Shown here: one piece after another, positions 11,633 to 22,701 of the stretch | Layout of the letters: each line of letters starts with the position of its first letter | Numbering within the stretch: position 1 is the stretch's first letter | NCBI GenBank assembly: GCA_035578155.1 | Contig: JAPWDM010000008.1 | Location: forward strand, 19,164,842-19,228,841 | Direction of reading: 5' to 3' | DNA from: Brachynemurus nebulosus | Lineage: Eukaryota; Arthropoda; Insecta; Neuroptera; Myrmeleontidae | DNA: 64,000 nt | The notes under the pieces: generated by a model | Seen by the model: only the letters and a program-made list of their open reading frames with translations | What the model was told of the DNA's origin: nothing | Database searches by the model: none | Position numbers and translations under genes: made by a program

Positions 11633-13772
11633 ATGACTATTATACAATGGAACTTTAATGGTGTAAAACACCATTACTGTGAATTGCAGATGCTTCTGAC
11701 TGAGCACACGCCTATGTGCGTCTGCCTTCAAGAAACATACCTAAAGCCGGCGGAAAAATTTTCAAAAAAAAAATTATCATATCCGCCGGCACGATGTACA
11801 GCAGACATCCGGGCGAGGGGGGTGTTGCTATCTTAATAAAAATGGCATCACGTTCTGGGACCACCCGTTAAACACCCCCCTACAAGCAGTTGCAGTACAA
11901 TTTTTCAAACCGCCACAGTTCACAGTATGCTCGGTCTACCTACCAGACTTTGACTGAAACGTCGAAGATTTGACCAAGGTTACCTTACAGTTACCACGTC
12001 CATTTTTGTTACTAGGAGATTTTAATGCTGACAGTCCCATGTAGAGCTGTAGCACAAGAGACGCCCGTGGAAGACTTATCGAACGTTTTCTAGTTGAGTC
12101 TGAAACGGTCTTGTTGAATTCCGGTGAAGGTACTTTTATTAATGCAAGAACCCGTGAGTTGTCGGCTATCTATTTGTCACTTTGCACACCGGTTATGGCG
12201 CACCGTTATGGGTGGACGTTGGCGTCAAACTCATACCTCTCAGCAACCATATACCTATTATTTTGAACAGCACCACGCCGATGATTCCAAATTTGTCTCT
12301 GCCGAGATGGCGTCTCCCTCAAGCTGACTAGGATATGTACGTCGATTCATTCCGTACACCCTATCTGACTGGAGACGTAGAAGATAATGTGGAGCAAATG
12401 TCCTCCAGTGTCATTGAAGCATACCAATGTCATCCAGTATCACACCCAAACGTCGCGTACCATGGTGGAATGGAGTCGTGAGTGTAGCAGTTGCAGAGAA
12501 AAAGCGGGCGTACATCGAACTCAGACGTCGCCGCACGCAAAAAATGTGACAGTCTACAATCGTGCGCAAACACGATGTAAACGCACAATAAAAGAACAGA
12601 AGAGGCTATCATGGGAGCAGTATGTTTAGGCCATAAATATCTCCACTACAACTTCGAAGGTATGGAGAAGAGTGAGGGATATTACAGGGAAATCCTCCTG
12701 TTGACCAATGCCCTCCTTTCTCATCGTCGACGGTCGGAACATCACTGAACGCGCGGAAATAGCTAATTGCTTAGCTAAACATTTTGAGCGCGTCAGTGGC
12801 TCCCAGAATTATGACCCGGACTTCCTGCGGATCAAGATCGAACACGAACAAAATGATCTTGATTTTTTCTCAGATGAATCCCCCCAGTATAACCAACCGT
12901 TTTCTATGCAAGAATTACTGGAGGCGCTCCGCGGATCTGGGGACACCTCCCCTGGGCCTGATGAGATCCCCTACGCCATGATACGGAACCTGCCTTATCC
13001 TGGTAAGTGTAGGTTACTGGATCTGTACAACGAAATTTTTAAGCAAGGCGTTTACTCTCCGCAGTGGCGAGAAGCTACCTTCATTCCGCTGCTAGAAGAG
13101 GGTAAAGATTCATCGCAACTATCTAGTTACCGTCCAATATCCTTGACTTGCTGTTTCAGCAAGGTATTGGAGAAAATGGTGAACAACCGTCTCGTCTGGT
13201 GGCTGGAATCCCACAACCTTATACCTAAACATCAATGTGAGTTCCGCCGATACCATTCGACTACGGACCATCTTGTTCGCCTCGAGAATGCCATTCACGA
13301 CACCTTTCTCCAACAAAAACAACTCGTGGCCATGTTTTTCGATTTGGAGAAAGCTTATGACATGACCTGGAGGTATGGAATTCTCAAGAAGCTGTACAAC
13401 TGGGGTTTGAGAGGTAACCTCCATCAGTTCGTTAAGAGTTTTCTGACTGACCGTATTTTTCGTGTCCGGGTAGGTGACACTGAATCTAACGCCCACTCCC
13501 AGGAGAATGGTGTTCCTCAAGGCTCCACGATTAGTGTCACTTTGTTTTCCATCGCAGTAAGTCATATTGCAGCTTCAGCCTCAATTTGTCGGTACTTGTA
13601 CGTTGATGACCTCACTATATTCTATGCAGCCGATTCCATCGAGGATGTTCAACAACGGCTGCAACAAGGCATCAACGAAGCGGTAACTTCTGCCGAAGCT
13701 CTTGGTTTTCGCTTCTCTACACATGAAACATCGGTGGTACACTTCTGCAGAATGCGCAGCATCAGCGAATGA
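11633..13772 (+). pseudogene. LINE ORF2: endonuclease and reverse transcriptase, broken
   Basis: The N-terminus MTIIQWNFNGVKHHY and then LQETYLKP, VCSVYLPDFD and LLGDFNAD mark an AP-type endonuclease that nicks target DNA. It is disrupted by frameshifts near 11790 and stops near 11957, 12043 and beyond. A clean 354-codon stretch (12708-13772) holds reverse transcriptase blocks: SPGPDEIPYAMI, SYRPISLTCCFSKVLEKM, FFDLEKAYD, GVPQGSTIS and the catalytic YVDD box at about residue 298 of that stretch. These fit the jockey clade. The conserved FLGV and thumb/C-terminal region after the palm is missing, so the protein is also 3'-truncated. Confidence 0.85.
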
Positions 13773-13919
13773 CTTTTGATGGGTGCAATAAAACGTTTTG
13801 GATTTAAATGAATTTTATTTCGATTTGCCTTTAAGTCTATCATGCAAGGTCGATTTGGGAACATGGACATATTCAGCAGCTTGTCTGAGCTATTTTCTTT
13901 TATTTTTAATATCGGAAAG

Positions 13920-14157
13920 CAGGGGCGCAACAACTACATATCTATAGGGGGTCCAACAAAAAAAACGCAGTTCTCCGATAACAATGGAAAATGTTGTAAT
14001 AAAATGTCGTCTCCGAAAATTTGATTTTCAAATAAAAAATATTAATAAACCACTAATAATTTTACTTTTTAATATAAATAAAATAAATCGAAGAAAAATT
14101 TCTAGGTAATTTTAGGGGGTCCGAACCCCTTGAACCTCCCCGGTTTTTGCACCTCTG
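13920..14157. mobile_element. short non-autonomous hAT-like element
   Basis: A 238-bp element starts CAGGGGCGCAACAAC and ends (inverted) CAGAGGTGCAAAAACC. TCGGAAAG (13912-13919) and TCGAAAAG (14158-14165) form an 8-bp target duplication with one mismatch. GGGGGTCC and its partner GGACCCCC lie further inside as sub-terminal inverted repeats. Confidence 0.85.
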
Positions 14158-16035
14158 TCGAAAAGAGCCGATTTTATGTTATCTAGACTACAGTTTAGGT
14201 AGTTTATACCCACTTTCTTTTTATATTGACGCACCATGGTGTGTGAATTCGCCTCACCTATAGACAATTTTTTGTTAAACAATTCATAAAAAAAGAATTA
14301 AGCACAATACAGCTTTCAATTTTGGTACATATATTGTCAAAAAGCACCAAACATTTTGTTACCAGTCCCTACTTTATATAAGTAACTGTTTTTTTTGTAC
14401 AGCAGTTTCTTTATAAGATTTCAAAACGCGCGTTATTTTTAAAATTTATAAACAATGCGCCTGTAAAATAACAAAATACAAAGATGTCATGTTTACCACT
14501 TTTGTTTGATGACTAACTCATAACTGACAAAATTCAGTAGCATAGATTGCTCTATGACCTTGTACGGTCATAACACTGATGAGGAAATATCGAGAGGCAG
14601 CTCTGTCTAGATTCGCTCCTACTGTCCAGATTCGCCCCAATTGATAGAAGGTATTCCAAACACATTACAACTGCTAAAATGTAGTTTTCATTATTAAAAA
14701 TTATCGATATCAAAAAAACGATATTTTTAAAATAAATTAGAGAATATAGTACTCTTTCAAATATATCACTGCTCAATTATACTTTTCGTTATCAAAGTAC
14801 TTTGATCGGAAATAGATAAAAAACGTAAAAGCTTTTGCAATACAATATAAAGCCATTACTAAAATACTTACTTATTGTTAGTATATTACTACGCAATTTT
14901 CAATCTTATGGATATGTTACCGGTAATGTTAGGTTTACCCAACATGTTTAGGTAAAGTCCGAAATACGATTCAAATAATTTATTATTTAGACTGTCAGTA
15001 CCCGTATAAACCTAGGTTTACTCAACGTTGACAGGGCAATGTTAGGTGAGTGATGACAATAAAAATAATCTTTGGAATAAAGGATGAAATACTGAATATT
15101 TGAAGACTGAAATATTTTATTTTACTTAAATATAAATTTTTTATCCATATAATATTATGGAATACAGTGAACCTTTTTTAATGGAATCTCTCAGAAGTTA
15201 ATTCTACTAATTTTACGTCGATAAAATGAAAAACTGAAAATAAATGTTTCATTTAATATTTGGTGGCAATTTGCAACGAAATGGAATTTTTAAAAGAATA
15301 TATTTACTTAGCTTTTCCACAAGAAACAATTGCAAAACTTCAGACTGAAGAAGAGCTTTTAGAACTTGTTTCTGAATTTAGGGTTGAATCGCAAATGAAC
15401 AACGAAGAAGACAATAATAAAGAAACGAAGATACAGAAACTGGAAAGCTAGTACAAGAGGATATCGGAGACATTTTAGAAACTGGTAAGGATAGAATGGT
15501 AAACAATGTCCTGTTTAAATAAAAATAAAGTATATTTGCAATACATATTTCAAATATCTACAAGTATGGCTCCAACTTCATAGCAATCGGTACGTACCTA
15601 CATGGTTCTATAACACAATTGAAGTGCCAAATATTTAAGAACAGAATAATCGCATTTCAATTATGATTTGATTATAAGAAGTGATTGCAATCTCTCCGCG
15701 TTTTTTACACCATAGTGTATAAGCATGTTTTCACATCATTAATACTATGTTTTCAATATTATGCAGTTTTAATATAATAATCATGTTTTCACGAAAAGTT
15801 TTTGTTTGTGCATTAATGTACGCTAGCACCAACATAGAAGAGGGTAGAAACTTTGGCGTAGAAACTAAGTTTGTGCTGTTGTCGACTTACGTTAAACTAA
15901 TACACAAAACGTAGCTGGAGCTAACTTGTTTATTGTGCCCGTGCCCGGTTTTCGTATGCATTATACAGCATAATGCATACATCGTACCTATAATAATACG
16001 TTGACTAACAAAAAAAGAACCAAGCTATTGTTATG

Positions 16036-16036
<1 letters not shown>
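14158..16036. other. AT-rich intergenic DNA
   Basis: No gene is supported. A 63-codon acidic frame at 15260-15451 (EEELLELVSEFRVESQMNNEE) has a protein-like look, but no splice or family support, so it is left as unassigned sequence. Confidence 0.45.
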
Positions 16037-16088
<52 letters not shown>

Positions 16089-16156
16089 CAACAATATTTT
16101 TTTTGGGATATATAAATTTCACGAAGAATTTTTTCAACCTTCTCCCAAATTGCGTG

Positions 16157-16241
<85 letters not shown>
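16037..16241. repeat. two (TA)n microsatellites around a duplicated 70-bp segment
   Basis: (TA)n occupies 16037-16085 and about 16159-16241. The 70 bp between them (16086-16155) is duplicated at 17541-17623: 36 bp in direct and 43 bp in inverted orientation, each identical by eye. Confidence 0.8.
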
Positions 16242-16244
<3 letters not shown>

Positions 16245-17540
16245 CAAACATTATATTCTTCTCAAGATTAGGACGCTTTCCTATTAATTTATTTATTTGA
16301 CGTGATGTGAAGCATACAAAAATTCAAAGAAATTCTATATATTAGAATCAGTATTTTCGAGTCAGTGGAATTTTCATAATTATCATACGTAGAATTTCTT
16401 TAGGGGTTATTCGATGTCTTTTACATATTTATTTGTTCTTCAAGCTGAGCATCTGTACATTAATATTTAAAGCAAGGCTTTTACATTGATAAGACTATTC
16501 AGTTGCTATTATCAATAAAAATTCTAATTAACTACAAATAGTTGCTCTGCTAACTTCTTTTAGTTCACGGTACTATAAATAAAACCACCCAAATAAAACA
16601 AAAATTGTTTGTGATAGCTAAAACAATTCGAATAAAAAATTTATTAACAATGACAATAAGTTTACAGCAAAATATTGATAGCTACTGTAACTAGTGCAGT
16701 ATTGTTATTGTTATAGTATAACATCTGAAGTATCTTTGAAAAAATTATCAATTACAAATATCGATAAATAAGTCCGTGACAGCGAATTTCCGGAGGCGCC
16801 TCGAGAAAAAGTTGTTTTGCGGTGAACATCATAACTTAACATAACCGTCATAACATAACCGGATCATCCGAGACAAAAAAAATCGAAATGCGTTTAAAAG
16901 GCGATATGTTTCCCTATGGAATCAGGAAGAGTTTTTTGTATTTTTTCGATTTTTTTTATTTTTGGCAGCATTTTGAAGTGAAAAACGCAATTTTTGCTAA
17001 AAATTTCGGTTAATTTATTATTATAAACTGGAAAAAATTGCAAAAAAAAACTCGACCTGATTGCTTGTTGATTTATGTGTAGAAACAGTGTACAAAATTT
17101 CAACAAAATTGGTGAAGTAGATTTTGAGTTATGATGTTCACGAACTTCAAAAATGTTGTTTGCTCAAAAATCCAAAACTAGGCATCAATAAAATGATATA
17201 ATTTTTTATACTTACGCGGATAATTATAGTAACTATTTGTTTTGTATAAGCTTTGTAAGTATAAAATTAAAGTAATTGTTATACTTGCCAGCTAGGCGCA
17301 TGGCGCAGCTACCAGGCGGGTATAAAAATCGAGTATGAGGGCCGGTCGCTTGAAACGCTGTACCTATCTTCATTAGTTTGGCTCGGATTTACTTGAAATT
17401 TTGACACAACACGCTCGACATGTTGTACATCCAAAAAAAAATTTTAAAAAAATAATGCAAAAATAAGTTTAAAAACCTTACCCCCCCCTTAATACAACAA
17501 AAATATTTATTAACGCATCAAAATATTTAAAAAAAAATAT
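16242..17540. other. AT-rich intergenic DNA with diverged repeat
   Basis: A GC-richer patch at about 16775-17400 (for example CCGGAGGCGCCTCG and GGCGCATGGCGCAGC) looks like old repeat material, but I cannot bound it. No gene is seen. Confidence 0.4.
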
Positions 17541-17623
17541 CACGAAGAATTTTTTCAACCTTCTCCCAAATTGCGTAAAATTCTTCGTGAAATTTATATA
17601 TCCCAAAAAAAATATTGTTGTAA
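17541..17623. repeat. hairpin made of copies of the 16.1-kb segment
   Basis: 17541-17576 copies 16120-16155 directly. 17581-17623 is the reverse complement of 16086-16128. As a result AGAATTTT/AAAATTCT can fold into a hairpin here. Both pieces match their sources without mismatch by eye, so the duplication looks recent relative to the diverged repeats around it. Confidence 0.8.
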
Positions 17624-18376
17624 AAAAAAATATGTTTTGAAAAAAAATTAAACCTTAATTAATATAAAAATATAATAGTATTCCGACAGTCATTTTTTGT
17701 CAAAACATCAGATTTTTATCTAGCCATTAAACTGACGATTTTATAAATTTTTCAACTTGTCAATTCAATCCAATTTTTATTTAATAAAATCTATAAAAAT
17801 TATTCTCTCCATTCTTGAAGAAAATAGAAAAATAAAAAATTTAATGATCGTAACATAAGTAAATGATGGTCCCGTTGAACCTGTGGCCAACGGGTAGAGG
17901 AGCTGGATATTTAATATAAAAAAAACTACACAGATATAACTGGCTGGAATGGTAGTTTAAACATTTTCTAAGTATTTACGAAAGATATAACCAACCCCGC
18001 TCCAAAAAAAGTAAAATGGAAAAATCTAGGACCCAAGGGTTGTCTACCAAACTGGCATGACTTATTATTTTAGTTAAGTAACCGTAACAAAATAATTTGA
18101 CTTAGAAACAGTAATGTAACAAATTAATTTGACAATGGTTGCTTAATATTTTGAATACATTAACAATATAGTACATATACAATTATTTGTGCGTAGTTAC
18201 TTACAATTAGTGTCTGTTGTATATTTATTAAAATTATTTTATTTTTCTAACTATACAATAGTAGTTTGTTTTGAATTTAAGTTATTTGTTACTCCAATAA
18301 TTTGTAGTCATTACATGCAATATTTTTGAGTTATGGCAACTGAATAAATTTATTTGATTCCGTATGCATTATTAAT
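17624..18376. other. AT-rich intergenic DNA
   Basis: CCCGTTG..CCAACGGG at 17872-17895 is a small imperfect hairpin. Nothing else is supported. Confidence 0.4.
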
Positions 18377-18658
18377 CAGGGCCGGGTCTAGGGGGGGGAG
18401 GCACGTGCCCTCCCTGCAAGTTTCTAGGGGCGCCAAAACAGAAAATCGGTTTTTTTTGCTCGTCACTTATTTATTGCAATGCAAAATGCTGAATTTGAAC
18501 GTGGAGGTTTTTTTTTGCTCGTCACTTGCTTTTTGCAGGAAAAAATTTAAAAAATGTCGGTGCGTCAAAATTTTTAATTTGGCGTTTTTCTCGGGGAGGG
18601 TTTGCCCTCGAGCAGTACAAGTTTGCCACCCCTCGTAATAACTGTAGGTCCGGTACCT
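18377..18658. mobile_element. short non-autonomous hAT-like element
   Basis: A 282-bp element has the left end CAGGGCCGGGTCTAGG and an inverted right end AGGTACCGGACCTACAG, between exact copies of TTATTAAT (18369-18376, 18659-18666). A roughly 17-bp motif TTTTTTTGCTCGTCACTT occurs twice inside (about 18449 and 18509), a short internal duplication. Confidence 0.8.
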
Positions 18659-19811
18659 TTATTAATAACTTTTAAATAATCAAGTTAAATATAGTCATTA
18701 TAATATATAACCTTTAAGAATATATATGATATTATTGATTCAATTTATTACACCAATATAATAACTTTTCATAATTGTTAAATTCTTCAGAATTAATTCT
18801 AACTGAAATTTAGAAATTATTGTTAAAAAGAAATCTTTAAAAATTTTTTATATATAGAAATCATATCTGAATTGCAACTAAATTATTAATAATACTTCTA
18901 CCCACAGTTCATCTTTATCATATTTTTATGGTATTTTATAAAATTTTATTCTAGAAAATAAAAAATAAATACTTTAAATATTACACAATGGAAGTAGGAA
19001 AAAGAAATGAAATAACAAATGCCTCTAAATGAACGATGATTTTTGTCCCAGTTTATAAAATAAAAGAAAAACAAATAAATAAATAAAAATGAAAAATATA
19101 AAAACAGTATTTTCTTTTTTTTTTTATTCATGTTCTGTTGCGTTGTGTACCTACATAATAAGTAAATAGTTAACAAAAAAAAAAAAAAAAAAATTAATAA
19201 GAGGGCTCCACCGTACAGATGTACAAATATGATTTTAAAATTATAACAATATCTCGTTGAATGACAATACATATTTATTTTTTGCCATGTATAAATAAAA
19301 TAAAAATTGAAGAATAATATTTATATAAGGATATAATCAACGAACCGAATAATATTTACGTACCCATAGCGTAGAGGAACATATGCTGTTAAATTATTTC
19401 TGTATCAAATTTACGGAAAATTTAAAAAAAAAAATCATTTGAGACTGCGTAGGTGTTTGTACCTAAAAATTTGTGTCAATTTTGTTGTTGTTTTTCTTTT
19501 TTTTGAGATATTATTTCGTGTTGTATATTTTAATTAAATTCATATTGGTTGTACTAGAACCTAGCTACTCAAATTTTACTATAAACTGAAATTAAGTTAG
19601 AACCAGTCTTAGCCTATTCACAGATTTTAAGCAGAAGTTAAGGTTAAGTTTATTCTTAACCTTTACTTAAATTTAAAATAGACATATTGCTGACTTAAGC
19701 CTACTCTCAATGATATATATTTACAGGTAGTTTGGTAATATTTGGATATTTCATCAAAGAAAGAATTTTGTTGAGTAATAATATAAAATATACGCATTTA
19801 CATATTTATAT
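18659..19811. other. AT-rich intergenic DNA
   Basis: Long A and T runs (for example about 19174-19191). No gene, RNA or bounded repeat is seen. Confidence 0.5.
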
Positions 19812-20170
19812 ACTAGCCGTATACCCGATGGAATTTCCCATCGGCAACATTAATTTATTAGGTGCTTTCTATTCACTTTCAGTGTTTTTCAAAAGGCTAA
19901 ATATTAATTTCCACGATTTCTATTGTTTACATTAATAGCCATTGTAACATATTTTTACGAGAAAATATCTCTAACTTCAAAAATGACGAATTTCTATACA
20001 AATTTTCATTCTTCATTTAACCCACTTAGGGGATGAATGTTCAAAAATCCTTTCTTAGTGCTCACCTATGTTGTATAAGGAACTCTTGTACAAAATTTCA
20101 GTCTTCTAAATCCAATGATTTAGGCTGTACGTTGTCTGTCAGTCAGTCAGGGTTAGAGAAGTAGATAATA
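19812..20170 (+). mobile_element. retroposon 3' fragment with (TCAG)n tail, copy 1
   Basis: It starts TACTAGCCGTATACCCGATG and ends AGGCTGTACGTTGTCTG followed by TCAGTCAGTCAGG. The same sequence order recurs at 48808-49265. The CTAGCCG start, the 'lines up with no ORF' body and the TCAG microsatellite tail are typical of insect SINEs or LINE 3' ends that insert with a microsatellite tail. Clade not determined. Confidence 0.65.
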
Positions 20171-22260
20171 AAATAATAAATAAATATTAATTAAGTAAAA
20201 TAATAAATATTACAAATGCGCTACAATTCCTAAGTAATTAGGAAAAGATTTGAACTTAATTAAATTTGTTTTGTAATACTGCCTTTAATTATTTGCAGTT
20301 GCAATAAGCTTTCATGAACTGTGTGGCAAAAATTTAACCTATCTATAATATTTGAATGATAACTTGCAGATTTTATAGATAAATTATAAAAATATACTAT
20401 AAAGAAGAAATATTGAGAAATTATTATTATTATAGCAGGTTATTTTGTAAGGTATTTTAGTAATTTTTTAAAGGTATTTTTACACATTAAAACAGAGAAA
20501 AAAATTCTTTTACAGTGTGGAACATGATTAGGAGGACACTTATATTAAATAAAGATGAGATTCCTTTTACTATTTATCATTTTTAATCCCGTTTGCGAAA
20601 TATTGTAGGTACTCCAAAGTGAAGAAATAACCAGTGCTAATCGTTTTATTTGCACAATAGAGCCCGAAAAGGATCGAATTAACAATTTTTAAATTGTGGT
20701 GGTCGCGCTTTTCTACCTTAAGCACAATTTTTGCAAAATTTTAACTAATGAAATATTTATATATAATTTAGAAAATCTGGTATTTTCTTATCTTTCAAAA
20801 TTTTACTTTATTGAACATGTTATGTTAAGAGAATATGACGGATATGTTACCAAGTAAATTGATAAAATTATCTATGGAAATTGATAGAAAGACGGACAAT
20901 TTTAGGATCAGGCAGAGATAAAGCAAGGTTTTATGCTTTCGAAAATATTTATTTTTAATATTCATCGAAAGCCGGAGGTAATTTCTTATACCAGCTGCTT
21001 TAGATAGGCTTCATTCGCCTTTTACGAATAAATTGTGTTAGTGAGCTTTATTGTTGTAAACAAAACTGACTTCGATGTTTTCAATTAAGTGTGGTTTTTT
21101 TTATTCAAAAAAAACGGTAGAGAAGTAGACGGACGTTAGTTTACATTTAATTTGTTCACGAGGAAGGAAATTCATCTTGTTGCCATGAGCAAGGATATAC
21201 ATAATTTTACGTTTTTTTAAAGGTTTCCTTTTTGAATATAAAAAATTGTTTGTACGTATATGTGTGTGCACGTACATACATAGTCAGATGCTTATTTTTC
21301 AATTAATTTTTTGTAGGTGTTCAGAATATTTTTAAATTTGTTTGGATATGCAGAAGAAATATTATTCTTAATTTATTTATGGGGGGAATACTAAAGGTAC
21401 CTACATGTTTGTATAGACTATAGAGACTATAGACAAAGTGTCTATAAAATACCCATCAATAAAATTTGGTAACACAGTGTATACTTTTTTTTACATTTAA
21501 ATTCAATTTGCTACTATGCAAATATATTTATGATTAATACACAATTAGGCCAAAAAACAAACACAAAAAATTGCAGCGTATTTATTAAAAATTGAGATTT
21601 CAAGGATAGATAGTAGTATTCTTACCGGCTATAACTGCTCACCTAGTTGCCTTACGAAGACTCGTTTCAATGATGGCAGGAGTCTTAAGTCTGATAGTTA
21701 AAGTAGGTTGGTGGTTACTGTGATCAATGTGGGAAGAGACAACTTAATTTATTAGTAATAGAAGCAAGCTTTTATTATTGTACTAATTAAAGATTTAATT
21801 CGATGTGGTAGCATACTATAGATAAGTATGTGCATGTATGAGGACAGAAAAAACAATACTCGAAGCAAACTAACACCGTACTAATAATATCGAGTATCAA
21901 TCGAATACTCCACATCCAAAGACTGTTTCCATGAACGAGCGGAGGGAAAATTCAAACGTTAAAGAAAAAAAGTTTGAGAGTCTATATGATTTACAATTTA
22001 TTGAAGTTTTAGGTATAATTACTTACTTTTTCTTTTTGGAATAAATATGTGTCTTAACTATACATCATTCCTATATTATATTTTTTCCTGAGATAATTGT
22101 GGGTTATCGTTCTAAATTCAAACGGACAATATCCATTTGTTAAACAGGAACAGTATTAGCACGTTTATATAAAACATCCGTAAAACTCTAACTTCTCGAT
22201 TTGCCTAGTAGGTATCTCACCAGTTACACGTAGATAAAGTAACAAAAATATTTTTTAATT
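20171..22260. other. AT-rich intergenic DNA with a 105-bp dispersed repeat
   Basis: About 105 bp at 21806-21912 (GATAAGTATGTGCATG to AATACTCCACA) recurs at 30618-30727 with roughly ten differences. No other feature is supported. Confidence 0.5.
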
Positions 22261-22432
22261 TCAAATGTTATTGAGTGCCTGTGAAACACTATTAATGCAT
22301 GACGAACTTTTGTTCATATTTATACATACACCAATATTCATATGTTCACTTACTGTCCAGCTTTAGCTAATACTTGAACAGTCGATTTACTTTAACATGT
22401 ATGGTCAATAGTGTTTGAAAAATTGTCAAACT

Positions 22433-22503
22433 GAATCGGCTGGTACTCGAACCCGGATCTCTTGGTTGCTAGCCAAGCGCCTTACCAATTAAGCTACCGA
22501 ACC
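22433..22503 (-). tRNA. tRNA-Ala(AGC)-like sequence, left arm of foldback
   Basis: The acceptor GGTTCGG/CCGATTC pairs at six of seven positions, with T8-A9, a D stem GCTT/AGGC, a perfect anticodon stem CTTGG/CCAAG and loop CTAGCAA (anticodon AGC, U33 present). The TTCGAGT T-loop has a weak T stem. The sequence is unlike the usual eukaryotic tRNA-Ala outside the anticodon arm, so a tRNA-derived repeat or pseudogene is the best reading. Confidence 0.55.
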
Positions 22504-22610
22504 TAATTGAAATTAAAAATAACATTTGAAATTGGAATTATAACTGCGTCTCACATTAAAGAGTCTATGTGTTTGATTGATTGTCAGACTGGAGTGGCAC
22601 TCAAACAAGC

Positions 22611-22681
22611 GGTTCGGTAGCCTAATTGGTAAGGCGTTTGGCTAGCAACCAAGAGGTACGGGTTCAAGTCCCAGCCGATCC
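22611..22681 (+). tRNA. tRNA-Ala(AGC)-like sequence, right arm of foldback
   Basis: The acceptor GGTTCGG/CCGATCC pairs at six of seven positions. The D stem GCCT/AGGC is intact, the anticodon stem TTTGG/CCAAG includes a G-U pair, the loop is CTAGCAA (AGC), and the T-loop is TTCAAGT with a weakened stem. It is the inverted partner of 22433-22503. The same caveats apply. Confidence 0.55.
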
Positions 22682-22701
22682 AGCTTGACAATTTTTCAAA
22701 C

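Larger units (their letters stand above)
9901..13795 (+). mobile_element. degraded jockey-like LINE, copy 1
   Basis: This copy has a gag-like ORF1 and an ORF2 with endonuclease and reverse transcriptase. It begins abruptly inside the 5' UTR at AGGCTCCGTGG, by comparison with the copy at 53.5-56.1 kb, so it is 5'-truncated. It also ends abruptly after the reverse transcriptase palm (about 13790), lacking the C-terminal part, 3' UTR and poly(A). In-frame stops and frameshifts throughout show that it is long dead. It is more GC-rich than its flanks. Confidence 0.85.
22261..22701. mobile_element. foldback repeat with tRNA-Ala-like arms
   Basis: Two 91-nt arms (22413-22503 and 22611-22701) are inverted copies of each other with about ten differences, separated by a 107-nt loop. 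Each arm contains a tRNA-like cloverleaf, annotated separately. The outer left part (TTGAGTGCCTGTGAAACA and following) and the loop recur at 52.4-52.8 kb and 61.8-62.0 kb, so this is a repeat family and not a pair of host tRNA genes. Confidence 0.75.

Noticed and set aside
13119..13565. 148-codon minus-strand frame inside the LINE
   Set aside because: It is antisense to the reverse transcriptase domain, whose motifs are clear on the plus strand.
22433..22681. A pair of functional tRNA-Ala genes
   Set aside because: They are inverted copies within a dispersed repeat, the T stems are weak, and the sequence outside the anticodon arm does not resemble a eukaryotic tRNA-Ala.
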